Below are positions 33,402 to 41,961 of a DNA stretch of 64,000 bases, in pieces (the stretch's first letter is position 1; each line of letters begins with the position of its first letter). The DNA comes from Salinibaculum litoreum (GTDB taxonomy: Archaea > Halobacteriota > Halobacteria > Halobacteriales > Haloarculaceae), in NCBI GenBank assembly GCA_009789175.1, contig CP046866.1:2666001-2730000 (forward strand). The letters run 5' to 3'. The notes under the pieces were generated by a model, which saw only the letters and a list, made by a program, of their open reading frames with translations, was not told the DNA's origin and did no database searches. The translations under genes were made by a program, and so were the position numbers.

Positions 33402-33698
33402 CTACCGGCAGGTGCTGTCGTACTCCACGTCCTCTGCCGCCCCGTCGGCGTCTATCGTGAAGGTGTTTGCCGTCTCGACCGACTCGATACCTTCGAAGGA
33501 ACAGATATCGTCCAGCCGTTCCTGCTCGACGGTCACCCGGAGGCCGGCAAACCGAAGCTGGTCCTCGACGGTCCCGAACTCGGCGATGCGGTCGGCGATG
33601 GCGTCGCGGGCGTCGTCGTCCTCGGCTGTGATACGCAGGACCACCTGCTCGTCGGCCGGGTCCTCGCGCATCCGCCGGACGGGGTGGGAGACATACAT
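33402..33698 (-). CDS. Hypothetical haloarchaeal protein
   Basis: A 98-residue protein, MYVSHPVRRMREDPADEQVV, with a beta-alpha-beta-like layout (VVLRITAEDDDARDAIADRI) and GLRVTVEQERLDDICSFEGI. It resembles small ferredoxin-like regulatory folds but no family was recognised. A structured repeat element follows its stop. Confidence 0.65.
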   Translation of the reverse strand: MYVSHPVRRMREDPADEQVVLRITAEDDDARDAIADRIAEFGTVEDQLRFAGLRVTVEQERLDDICSFEGIESVETANTFTIDADGAAEDVEYDSTCR

Positions 33699-33731
33699 CG
33701 CAGGAGACTACGACGCGGACTCATACAACCG

Positions 33732-34766
33732 TTACTCCTCGATAGTGTCAAACGTGAGCGTGACCCTGTTGCCGCTCCCGTCCTCGCGGCGACTGAAGGT
33801 AAGCTCCCCGTTGACGGTATCGACGGCCCACTGGACCAGCCAGAGGCCGATACCGTCGTTGTGATGGAGCGGCTGTTCCGTCCCGTCGTCGAGCGTGTCG
33901 ATGACTGACGTGGGGATGGGTTCGCACTCGTCCCGTACGTGGACCGACACCCGCCCGTCACCGGGCTCGATGGTGATGTCGACAGGCCCGCTTCCCGAGG
34001 GATGGTGGACGACGGCGTTTTCGAGCACTTCTATCAGCGCCACCTCGTAGGACGGGGGAGCGCGTGCGACGGTCCGTCCCGGCAGGTCGGTCGTCACTGA
34101 CGCCGCTGGATAGGAGATGCTGAATTTCACGACGACCTGTTCGGTCGCCGAGACGAGGTCGAGTTTGCAGTCCTCGTCGTCCGGGATGCCGAGATATTTC
34201 TGGGCCTTTCGCGCTTTGTTGCTGATGTTTATGATTTCGTTGCCCACCGTCTCGATGCGCTCGGCGGCGGTTTTGTACCCCTCGTCGTCGATGTCCTGCA
34301 ACACCGTCGCCTTTCCCAGGATGATGTTCATCCGGTTTCGGATATTGTGCCGGAGCGCACGGTTGAGAATCTCCAGTTTCTGTTCCTGTCTGTCCTGCTG
34401 GCGCACGTCACGGGCGAGGCCGACGATGCTGTCGCCGTCGCTCGCGGCCTCGATATCGAACTCCACGGGCACCTCGGTTCCGGTCTTCGTGACGACGCGA
34501 GCAACCCACCCATCGGAGTGTTTGTCGGTCTCGGTCCGGAGGAGATTCGTCCGCCGTTGCCATTCGCTGGCGTCGTCCCCTCGCAGAAGCGTTGTCGGCT
34601 GCATCCCGACGAGTTCGGGCCTGTCGTATCCGACGAGGTCCAGAAACTCCTGATTGACCACGTCGAACTGGTCGTCCTCGTCGACGACGAACAGGGGGTC
34701 AGACGCCTTCCCAAGGAGGTCTTTGTACGCCTGCGCCGCCTGTTCGGTTCCAGAGCTTTCGAACAT
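33732..34766 (-). CDS. PAS-domain histidine kinase
   Basis: A 344-residue cytoplasmic sensor kinase. One PAS domain spans about 15-125 (DPLFVVDEDDQFDVVNQEFL). The phosphoacceptor His is in NRALRHNIRNRMNIILGKAT (about 140), and the HATPase_c domain (about 235-340) has an N box LIEVLENAVVHH and G-box DGIGLWLVQWAVD. No membrane segment is seen. The response regulator at 35520 on the other strand is a possible partner. Confidence 0.88.
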   Translation of the reverse strand: MFESSGTEQAAQAYKDLLGKASDPLFVVDEDDQFDVVNQEFLDLVGYDRPELVGMQPTTLLRGDDASEWQRRTNLLRTETDKHSDGWVARVVTKTGTEVPVEFDIEAASDGDSIVGLARDVRQQDRQEQKLEILNRALRHNIRNRMNIILGKATVLQDIDDEGYKTAAERIETVGNEIINISNKARKAQKYLGIPDDEDCKLDLVSATEQVVVKFSISYPAASVTTDLPGRTVARAPPSYEVALIEVLENAVVHHPSGSGPVDITIEPGDGRVSVHVRDECEPIPTSVIDTLDDGTEQPLHHNDGIGLWLVQWAVDTVNGELTFSRREDGSGNRVTLTFDTIEE

Positions 34767-34950
34767 CGCTAGCCGTTGGGTGGACCAGTGGCGGGGCGTC
34801 GGGAGTGCCGCCGGGTCGGAGGGTACCTCTCATCCGTTCGATGCATAATCTGTCCTTTGTCCTCCGGTACAATGACTTTTTGGAGATATCGACTCCCGCG
34901 TTCGCCCCACAGCCGACACAAACAAGCCTCCCCTGGCCGCACTCGTTTCT

Positions 34951-35472
34951 GTGCCCGAGACGTACGCCGAGGAGACCCAGTACTTTCGCCAGGACTGGCT
35001 CTGGGCGCTTCTTCTCGTCGGGTCCGCCCCGACTTACCTGCTTGTCCTGGTCGTCGTCGTCGACGACGCTGGCGGCCTTGGCCCCGATATCTATCCGACA
35101 CTCGCCGGCATCACGCTGCTCGTGTGGGGGCCGCTGGTGGTTTTCTATCGTGCCAAACTCGTCACCGAAGTCCGCGAGGACGGACTGTATCTGCAACTGT
35201 GGCCGCTACATCTCTCGCCACGCCGGGTTCCCTGTGAGGCCATCGACGACCACCGTCCGGTCACCTTCTCTCCGATGGGCGACTACGGCGGCATCGGCAT
35301 CCGTCACAATCCAACGGTGTATCGCTGGGGCGTTTCCTTCGACGGCCCGAAAGCGTACATCGCCGCGGGCGGTGAGGGTGTTCGGATCGACCGGGTCGAC
35401 GCCCGCCCGCTGGTCGTCGGCAGCCAGCGGCCACACGAGATGCATGCCGCATTGCAGCGAGTGTGTCCCTGA
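34951..35472 (+). CDS. Two-TM protein with PH-like domain
   Basis: A 173-residue protein starting at GTG. Two membrane helices (WLWALLLVGSAPTYLLVLVVV, LAGITLLVWGPLVVFY) precede a beta-rich domain (about 65-170: KLVTEVREDGLYLQLWPLHL, GGIGIRHNPTVYRWGVSFDG, EGVRIDRVDARPLVVGSQRP) of the bacterial PH-like kind. Function is unknown. It is divergent from the histidine kinase. Confidence 0.72.
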   Translation: MPETYAEETQYFRQDWLWALLLVGSAPTYLLVLVVVVDDAGGLGPDIYPTLAGITLLVWGPLVVFYRAKLVTEVREDGLYLQLWPLHLSPRRVPCEAIDDHRPVTFSPMGDYGGIGIRHNPTVYRWGVSFDGPKAYIAAGGEGVRIDRVDARPLVVGSQRPHEMHAALQRVCP

Positions 35473-35519
35473 CGCCACAGCCTACTTGTATCCCGACCAC
35501 AGAAAAGAGAGCGAGACGC

Positions 35520-36098
35520 GTGACAGACACGAGCGAGCCAGCGGACGCGACGATACTCGTTGTCGACGATGAGAAGACTGTCGCGGACACCTACGCCCAT
35601 CGACTGCAACACGAGTACCGGATGGAGACGGCATACGGTGGGAAAGCGGCACTGGACATCCTCGCGGAGACGGATGTCGACGTGGTCTTGCTGGACCGAC
35701 GGATGCCGGATATGACTGGCGACGATGTCCTCCGGGAGATTCGCGAGCGCGGCTATGACTGTCAGGTGCTGATGGTCACGGCCGTCGACCCCGACTTCGA
35801 GACGCTGGATATGCCCTTCGACGACTACCTCTGTAAGCCAATCAAACAGGAGCTACTGCTGGGGGCCGTCGAGCAGCAGTTGCGTATCCGCGCCCTCGAA
35901 CGGTTAGGGGAGTACTGTCGGCTGCTCGCCAAGCTGGAGGTCGTCGCCGCTTCGACCACCGCTGACGAGCTTGCGGACAACGACAGATACCAGCAACTCG
36001 TCGCACAGCGCGAGGCTATCGAGGCGGAACTGGCCGGCCACACCGATATTCTCGACGACCTGGCGGCGGCCGTTGCCGAACTCGACCGCGAGCCCTAA
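35520..36098 (+). CDS. Response regulator with HalX domain
   Basis: A 192-residue protein. The receiver domain has the acidic pocket LVVDDEKTVADTY, phospho-acceptor Asp in VVLLDRRMPDMTGDD, the Thr in VTAVDPDF and Lys in LCKPI. The HalX domain follows (about 125-190, LEVVAASTTADELADNDRYQ). HalX regulators are haloarchaeal; output is unknown. The GTG at 35520 is chosen to start MTDTSEPADATI. Its stop overlaps the convergent HTH_10 gene by 4 bp. Confidence 0.88.
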   Translation: MTDTSEPADATILVVDDEKTVADTYAHRLQHEYRMETAYGGKAALDILAETDVDVVLLDRRMPDMTGDDVLREIRERGYDCQVLMVTAVDPDFETLDMPFDDYLCKPIKQELLLGAVEQQLRIRALERLGEYCRLLAKLEVVAASTTADELADNDRYQQLVAQREAIEAELAGHTDILDDLAAAVAELDREP

Positions 36099-37615
36099 TC
36101 GAAACAGGCCGTGAGGAGTTTCCGCTGTGCGACTCGCAGGTGGTGACTGAACGTCGGGGCGGTGATGCCAAGCGACGTGGCGACCTCCGCCGAGTTGGAG
36201 TGACGCGGCGATGCGAAGTACCCGGCTTCGTAGGCTGTCCGCAGTGCAACGCGCTGGCGGTCGGTCAGCTTCTCGTCTAGCACTTTCTGGACGGCTGCGG
36301 TCGTCCGTGCAGGTCGCTCCCGTGTCTGTGTCGCACACAGCTCCACATCGCCGACGGCTTCGGTGAGCCTGTCGAGTAGGCCCCTGACATCCGTCTGCGG
36401 GGCGACATCGGCGGTAACTCGTCCTCCAGTCCCGTCCCAGGTTGCCGAGCGAACTGTCGCGCCCAGCGCGACCAGTCGGACCAGCGGCGAGTCACCCCGC
36501 AGTCGCAGCTCACAGACCCCGCCTTCGGCCAGGTCCTGTACCGTCCGGGCGCGCTCGACTCCAGCGACCTCGGCGGCCGACTCGGTTACTGTGCCCGCGT
36601 CCACGCCGTCGACGGAGACGTACGCCAGTACGACTTCCGTGTCGACGTTTGCGGTTCCTTCGAGTGTGAGGTCACACCCGCTTTCGCTGGCCACCCGTGC
36701 CACCGGTCCGGCCGTGGGACCGACCTCGAACGTCAGTTCGCGTTTCGTGGCGGTATCCATCGCCTGCCGCTGTCGGGTCGCGTGAAGGACGAACCCGACC
36801 ACCCCCCCAATCGTCTCGATGCCAGCGACGCCAGGGTCATCCAGCACTTCCGGCCGGGCGGTGTACAGGCCCAACACGCCGAAGGTCGTCTCACCGTAGG
36901 TCAGCGGCACGGCGATACCAGCATGGACGCCGTGAGCGAACGCTGTCTTGCGTATCTCCTCGGGCACGCTCCCGTCGCTTGCGAGTTCTCGCCGGAGTTC
37001 TCGCTCACCCGCATCGAGCGCGCGCTGCTCCAGGCCGGGAGTGTCCGCCGTCTGGATGGCGTCGAGGACCGGCTCTGCCCCGGCGGCTGCCTGCACGGTC
37101 AGGTCTTCCCGGTCTGTGGACCAGTCGCCCACCCACGCGAGTTCGAACAGGTCCGTGGTCGCCAGTCGCGAGACGACACTCTCCTGCAGCGCTTCCGGAG
37201 TCGTCGCGGTCACTACTGTCCCGAGCAGTTCGCTCACGAGTTCGACCAGCCGGCGGAGCAACGACAGGTTCGTCTCGGCCCGTTTCAGCTCGGTGACCCG
37301 CTCGGCCCACTGTGTCACGTCCCGGACCTCGACGAGCGTCCGCTGGTCGTTCTCGACTGCCCGGAGTTCGATCCAGCGCCGTGTCCCCGGCAGGTACTCC
37401 TCGACGGTCACCGGCTGTTGCCCATCGGCGAGACCGTCCCGGACCCGCTGTGCGAGGTCACCCGGCAGGACCGCATCGAGGGGCTTCCCTTCGATACTGT
37501 CGGTGCGTTCGTCAGCACCGAGCAGTCGCGACACCGGCACCGTCGCCTCGGTGACCGCCCACGTCGTGTCACAGATGAGCCGACCGGTACCCGCACGCGC
37601 CAGCAAATCCTCCAT
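36095..37615 (-). CDS. Bacterio-opsin-activator-like regulator (PAS-GAF-HTH_10)
   Basis: A 506-residue transcription regulator. Domains in order: PAS (about 10-110), a short linker, GAF (about 130-280), a BAT-type domain (about 290-430) and a C-terminal HTH_10 (about 450-505: LTDRQRVALRTAYEAGYFAS and VATSLGITAPTFSHHLRVAQ). This is the Bat architecture; targets and signal are unknown. Its start lies 97 bp from the edge of the 171-bp tandem array, so the array occupies its upstream region. Confidence 0.87.
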   Translation of the reverse strand: MEDLLARAGTGRLICDTTWAVTEATVPVSRLLGADERTDSIEGKPLDAVLPGDLAQRVRDGLADGQQPVTVEEYLPGTRRWIELRAVENDQRTLVEVRDVTQWAERVTELKRAETNLSLLRRLVELVSELLGTVVTATTPEALQESVVSRLATTDLFELAWVGDWSTDREDLTVQAAAGAEPVLDAIQTADTPGLEQRALDAGERELRRELASDGSVPEEIRKTAFAHGVHAGIAVPLTYGETTFGVLGLYTARPEVLDDPGVAGIETIGGVVGFVLHATRQRQAMDTATKRELTFEVGPTAGPVARVASESGCDLTLEGTANVDTEVVLAYVSVDGVDAGTVTESAAEVAGVERARTVQDLAEGGVCELRLRGDSPLVRLVALGATVRSATWDGTGGRVTADVAPQTDVRGLLDRLTEAVGDVELCATQTRERPARTTAAVQKVLDEKLTDRQRVALRTAYEAGYFASPRHSNSAEVATSLGITAPTFSHHLRVAQRKLLTACFD

Positions 37616-37711
37616 CTACGGGAACTGTTCGGCTTACCGACCAAAATAGTATGCCTGCCGGAACCGTGTGCAACCCCGCCCTGCTGACTTCTCGCTTCGC
37701 TCGTTCCCGTT

Positions 37712-39421
37712 TCAATCAGCCGATGCGGATTCCTCGGCAGCCGCCGTGTCGGCGACGACCGGCGTCCGCTCCACGACGGTTCCGCTCCCACCTTTTTCCC
37801 GCTCGGGTTCGCGTAGAGCGCGAACCGCTCGCGGCAAAAACGTGGGCGAAAAAGGCGGGACCTCGCTTCGCTCGTTCCCGTCTCAGTCGGCCGATGCGGA
37901 TTCCTCGGCAGCCGCCGTGTCGGCGACGACCGGCGTCCGCTCCACGACGGTTCCGCTCCCACCTTTTTCCCGCTCGGGTTCGCGTAGAGCGCGAACCGCT
38001 CGCGGCAAAAACGTGGGCGAAAAAGGCGGGACCTCGCTTCGCTCGTTCCCGTCTCAGTCGGCCGATGCGGATTCCTCGGCAGCCGCCGTGTCGGCGACGA
38101 CCGGCGTCCGCTCCACGACGGTTCCGCTCCCACCTTTTTCCCGCTCGGGTTCGCGTAGAGCGCGAACCGCTCGCGGCAAAAACGTGGGCGAAAAAGGCGG
38201 GACCTCGCTTCGCTCGTTCCCGTCTCAGTCGGCCGATGCGGATTCCTCGGCAGCCGCCGTGTCGGCGACGACCGGCGTCCGCTCCACGACGGTTCCGCTC
38301 CCACCTTTTTCCCGCTCGGGTTCGCGTAGAGCGCGAACCGCTCGCGGCAAAAACGTGGGCGAAAAAGGCGGGACCTCGCTTCGCTCGTTCCCGTCTCAGT
38401 CGGCCGATGCGGATTCCTCGGCAGCCGCCGTGTCGGCGACGACCGGCGTCCGCTCCACGACGGTTCCGCTCCCACCTTTTTCCCGCTCGGGTTCGCGTAG
38501 AGCGCGAACCGCTCGCGGCAAAAACGTGGGCGAAAAAGGCGGGACCTCGCTTCGCTCGTTCCCGTCTCAGTCGGCCGATGCGGATTCCTCGGCAGCCGCC
38601 GTGTCGGCGACGACCGGCGTCCGCTCCACGACGGTTCCGCTCCCACCTTTTTCCCGCTCGGGTTCGCGTAGAGCGCGAACCGCTCGCGGCAAAAACGTGG
38701 GCGAAAAAGGCGGGACCTCGCTTCGCTCGTTCCCGTCTCAGTCGGCCGATGCGGATTCCTCGGCAGCCGCCGTGTCGGCGACGACCGGCGTCCGCTCCAC
38801 GACGGTTCCGCTCCCACCTTTTTCCCGCTCGGGTTCGCGTAGAGCGCGAACCGCTCGCGGCAAAAACGTGGGCGAAAAAGGCGGGACCTCGCTTCGCTCG
38901 TTCCCGTCTCAGTCGGCCGATGCGGATTCCTCGGCAGCCGCCGTGTCGGCGACGACCGGCGTCCGCTCCACGACGGTTCCGCTCCCACCTTTTTCCCGCT
39001 CGGGTTCGCGTAGAGCGCGAACCGCTCGCGGCAAAAACGTGGGCGAAAAAGGCGGGACCTCGCTTCGCTCGTTCCCGTCTCAGTCGGCCGATGCGGATTC
39101 CTCGGCAGCCGCCGTGTCGGCGACGACCGGCGTCCGCTCCACGACGGTTCCGCTCCCACCTTTTTCCCGCTCGGGTTCGCGTAGAGCGCGAACCGCTCGC
39201 GGCAAAAACGTGGGCGAAAAAGGCGGGACCTCGCTTCGCTCGTTCCCGTCTCAGTCGGCCGATGCGGATTCCTCGGCAGCCGCCGTGTCGGCGACGACCG
39301 GCGTCCGCTCCACGACGGTTCCGCTCCCACCTTTTTCCCGCTCGGGTTCGCGTAGAGCGCGAACCGCTCGCGGCAAAAACGTGGGCGAAAAAGGCGGGAC
39401 CTCGCTTCGCTCGTTCCCGTC
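37712..39421. repeat. Tandem array, ten 171-bp units
   Basis: Exactly 1710 bp. Each unit has a 72-bp segment copied from the 3' end of the radical SAM gene (23 codons plus stop) and a 99-bp element. The element contains CCACCTTTTT, an 8-bp inverted repeat GGTTCGCG/CGCGAACC with loop TAGAG, the box AAAAACGTGGGCGAAAAAGG and an imperfect stem-loop. By eye units 2-10 are identical; the leftmost 72-bp segment differs at three positions. The native gene end at 39422-39493 is the eleventh coding copy. The period is divisible by 3, which keeps spurious ORFs open on both strands. Confidence 0.97.
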
Positions 39422-40453
39422 TCAGTCGGCCGATGCGGATTCCTCGGCAGCCGCCGTGTCGGCGACGACCGGCGTCCGCTCCACGACGGTTCCCTCGACG
39501 GTCGGGTACTGCTCGACGATTTCCCCTTTGGGTACGTCGCCGTCCTCGACCATCTCCTCTAGGAGCCACCAGGCGAGTTCGAGGTGGTCCGACTTCTCGG
39601 TGTAGAACTCCTCGGGGACACCAAGCTCCTCGAAGCGGGCGGCGTCGACCCAGGTCTTCCCGTAGACGATGGTCCCGTCGTCGGTCACCTCGTCGAAGGG
39701 CCGTTGAATCTGGCGAGCCATCCGCTTGAGCCTGTTGCGGTGCTGGGCGGCGTCTTTGAACACGGAGGTACAGAAGTAGACCTGCTCGTGGTCGCCCATC
39801 CGTTCCAGAATCTCGTGGCTCCCCTCGACGGCGCTCATGTGCCCCTCCTTGCGCTCGTAGCCTTCCTCCTGCATCCGGCGGAAGTTGCCGTCGCTCATCT
39901 CGAACTCGTTGATGTTACAGAAGTCGGCGGCACCCTCGTCGAGGAAGTCGAGGAACTCCTCTTCGGCACGGATACCCGGAATCTCGAAGGCGGGCGTGAT
40001 GCCTTCTTCGCGGGCGATGTACAGGATGTCCTCCCACTCGGTGCCGTGCAGGTCGCCCCACTGCTCGAATGGCGGGTGGAAGCGAATCTCGTCCAGTCCG
40101 GCCTCGGCCAGACGGCGCATGTTCTCGCGGCCGCCGGTGATACCCGTATAGAGGTGGATGTGATGGTCCTCGCCGAATTCGTCTTTCAGGAGTTCGATGT
40201 ATCGGCAGGTCCGCTCCAGCACTTCCTGTGGCTCGCCCCCGGTAATCGAGGAGCCGAGCGCGTCCATCCGGCGGGCTTCGTCGATGATGTCTTGGTCGCA
40301 CTCGACTTTCCGCTCGTTGGCGTAGACGTCGGTGACGTTCTTGCGGTTCTCGCCGAGCGGGCAATAAAAGCAGTCGCGCTGGTCACAGTAGCCATAGACG
40401 AACATGACCATCTTGCCGCCTTTCGCACACTGTTCACAGCCCTTGGAAATCAT
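39422..40453 (-). CDS. Radical SAM protein
   Basis: A 343-residue protein. Cys residues at 6 and 9 (CEQCAKGG) precede the cluster motif C23-DQRD-C28-FY-C31, a CX4CX2C spacing instead of the usual CX3CX2C. SITGGEPQE and EIPGIRAEEEFL follow in the expected places of a radical SAM barrel. The last residues, TVVERTPVVADTAAAEESAS, form a low-complexity acidic tail whose coding DNA is the segment duplicated in the adjacent array. Substrate is unknown; relatives are conserved in haloarchaea. Confidence 0.85.
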   Translation of the reverse strand: MISKGCEQCAKGGKMVMFVYGYCDQRDCFYCPLGENRKNVTDVYANERKVECDQDIIDEARRMDALGSSITGGEPQEVLERTCRYIELLKDEFGEDHHIHLYTGITGGRENMRRLAEAGLDEIRFHPPFEQWGDLHGTEWEDILYIAREEGITPAFEIPGIRAEEEFLDFLDEGAADFCNINEFEMSDGNFRRMQEEGYERKEGHMSAVEGSHEILERMGDHEQVYFCTSVFKDAAQHRNRLKRMARQIQRPFDEVTDDGTIVYGKTWVDAARFEELGVPEEFYTEKSDHLELAWWLLEEMVEDGDVPKGEIVEQYPTVEGTVVERTPVVADTAAAEESASAD

Positions 40454-40561
40454 TCAGTAGGTCACATATCACGCCGAGCCTCAAAAGCCGTGCGAAACAT
40501 CCTGCGGCGAACCTGACGGTTGCCCGAAAACAGATATAGGGGGCTGGCCTAGCCCCGTGTA

Positions 40562-41647
40562 ATGCTGCTGGTGCTGTGTGTCGACCTCGACGACGATATC
40601 GGTCGCAAGACCGATGTCGAGACGCCAGTGGTGGGCCGCGAGGCCGTCGAGGACGCCGCCGTTGCACTCGCGACCGCCGACCCCGAGGACAGCGACGTGA
40701 ACGTCCTCTTCGAGGGCTGTCACCTCGCCGACTCCCTCACCGACGAGCGGGTCGAGGTCGCCGCAGTCACCGGCGTGGACGGCTCGGATGTCGCCGCCAA
40801 CCGTGCGGTCGGCGAGGAGGTCGACCGCGTCCTCGCCCAGCTCGCGACGAGCGAAGACATACGGGCGCTGGTCGTCACCGACGGCGCACAGGACGAGTCC
40901 GTGGTGCCGGTCATCCGCTCGCGAGTCCCCATCGACGGCGTCCGCCGCGTCGTCGTCCGCCAGGCCCAGGACCTCGAATCCATGTACTACACCATCAAGC
41001 AGGTGCTTGACGACCCGGAAACGCGGGGGACGATTCTCGTCCCGCTTGGCATCCTGCTGCTTATCTACCCGCTGACCATCCTCGCGGAGGTGCTTGGCTT
41101 CCCCGGCCCCGTCTTCGGCGTCGCCTCCGCGCTGCTCGGGTTGTACATCCTCGCCCGCGGCTTTGGCGTCGAGGAGTGGCTGGACAGCGCCGTCGCCAGC
41201 GCCCGCGAGGCGCTGTTTACCGGTCGGGTGACACTCATCACCTACGTCGTCGCGTTCGCCCTGTTGATTATCGGCGGCGCAAGCGGGATGGAGACCCTGG
41301 AAGCGACCAGAACCGCCGAGTCCGCAGCCCTCGGGGCTATCGACGTACTCGCTGCGCTCGCCTACGGCTCGGTCCAGTGGATTGCCGCCGCCGGCATCAC
41401 GAGCAGCCTCGGTCGAGTCACTGACGAGTACCTCGCCGGGGAGTTCAAGTGGCGCTACCTCAACGCCCCCTTCTACGTGCTGGCGATTGCCGCCGTCCTC
41501 CACGGGCTGAGCGCCTTCTTCCTCGGGGAAGCTGAACTGGGATATCTCGCCCTGACGCTGACCGGAGGGACCCTGCTCGGACTGGCGAGTACGCTTTCCT
41601 TTGCCGTCGTCGAATCCCGCTGGGAGCGCGACGCCGAGGCGGCGTGA
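40562..41647 (+). CDS. DUF373 family membrane protein
   Basis: A 361-residue protein with an N-terminal soluble domain (about 1-150: MLLVLCVDLDDDIGRKTDVE, VVTDGAQDESVVPVIRSRVP) and about six membrane helices from about 160 onward (GTILVPLGILLLIYPLTILA, TLITYVVAFALLIIGGASGM). DUF373 proteins are widespread in Euryarchaeota without a known role. It is divergent from the radical SAM gene. Confidence 0.88.
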   Translation: MLLVLCVDLDDDIGRKTDVETPVVGREAVEDAAVALATADPEDSDVNVLFEGCHLADSLTDERVEVAAVTGVDGSDVAANRAVGEEVDRVLAQLATSEDIRALVVTDGAQDESVVPVIRSRVPIDGVRRVVVRQAQDLESMYYTIKQVLDDPETRGTILVPLGILLLIYPLTILAEVLGFPGPVFGVASALLGLYILARGFGVEEWLDSAVASAREALFTGRVTLITYVVAFALLIIGGASGMETLEATRTAESAALGAIDVLAALAYGSVQWIAAAGITSSLGRVTDEYLAGEFKWRYLNAPFYVLAIAAVLHGLSAFFLGEAELGYLALTLTGGTLLGLASTLSFAVVESRWERDAEAA

Positions 41648-41688
41648 ATCCCCACTGCTTTTTGGCCCGTGGCACAACGGAACCGTGA

Positions 41689-41764
41689 GGGCACGTAGCT
41701 CAGTCCGGACTAGAGCGTCGGACTTCTAATCCGACGGTCGTGGGTTCGAATCCCACCGTGCCCG
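41689..41764 (+). tRNA. tRNA-Arg (TCT)
   Basis: Acceptor stem GGGCACG/CGTGCCC, D arm TAGCTCAGTCCGGACTAGAG, anticodon arm TCGGA-CTTCTAA-TCCGA with anticodon TCT, and T arm with GGGTTCGAATCCC. The discriminator is G, no encoded CCA and no intron. Confidence 0.95.
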
Positions 41765-41961
41765 CTCTCTTTCCGTTCGGGTTGCTTCGGTCACCTCCGA
41801 GACCTACACTCTCCCGAACCGTCGTTCTCCCCCACTGGCTAGAACGGACAGCCAATCTCTATAGCTCACACATCTGTCCCGTCACTCGGTGTGTGAATGC
41901 ACCTCGCAATTCTCTATATATTACCCGGATTTATATCGGATGCCGAGCGCGGTCCAATCGA

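Noticed and set aside
37712-39421. CRISPR array.
   Set aside because: Units are 171 bp, contiguous and identical, with no unique spacers and no cas genes nearby.
37408-39729. Several very long open frames (over 600 codons) on both strands across the tandem array, with protein repeats of 57 residues.
   Set aside because: The 171-bp unit is divisible by 3 and lacks stops in these frames, so the ORFs are a by-product of the DNA repeat. They are overlapping, Arg/Pro-rich and run antisense into real genes.
41740-41961. N-terminal extension of the chemotaxis-type transducer.
   Set aside because: It would start within the tRNA-Arg gene and adds no transducer-like sequence; ATG 41962 gives a proper cytoplasmic start before TM1.
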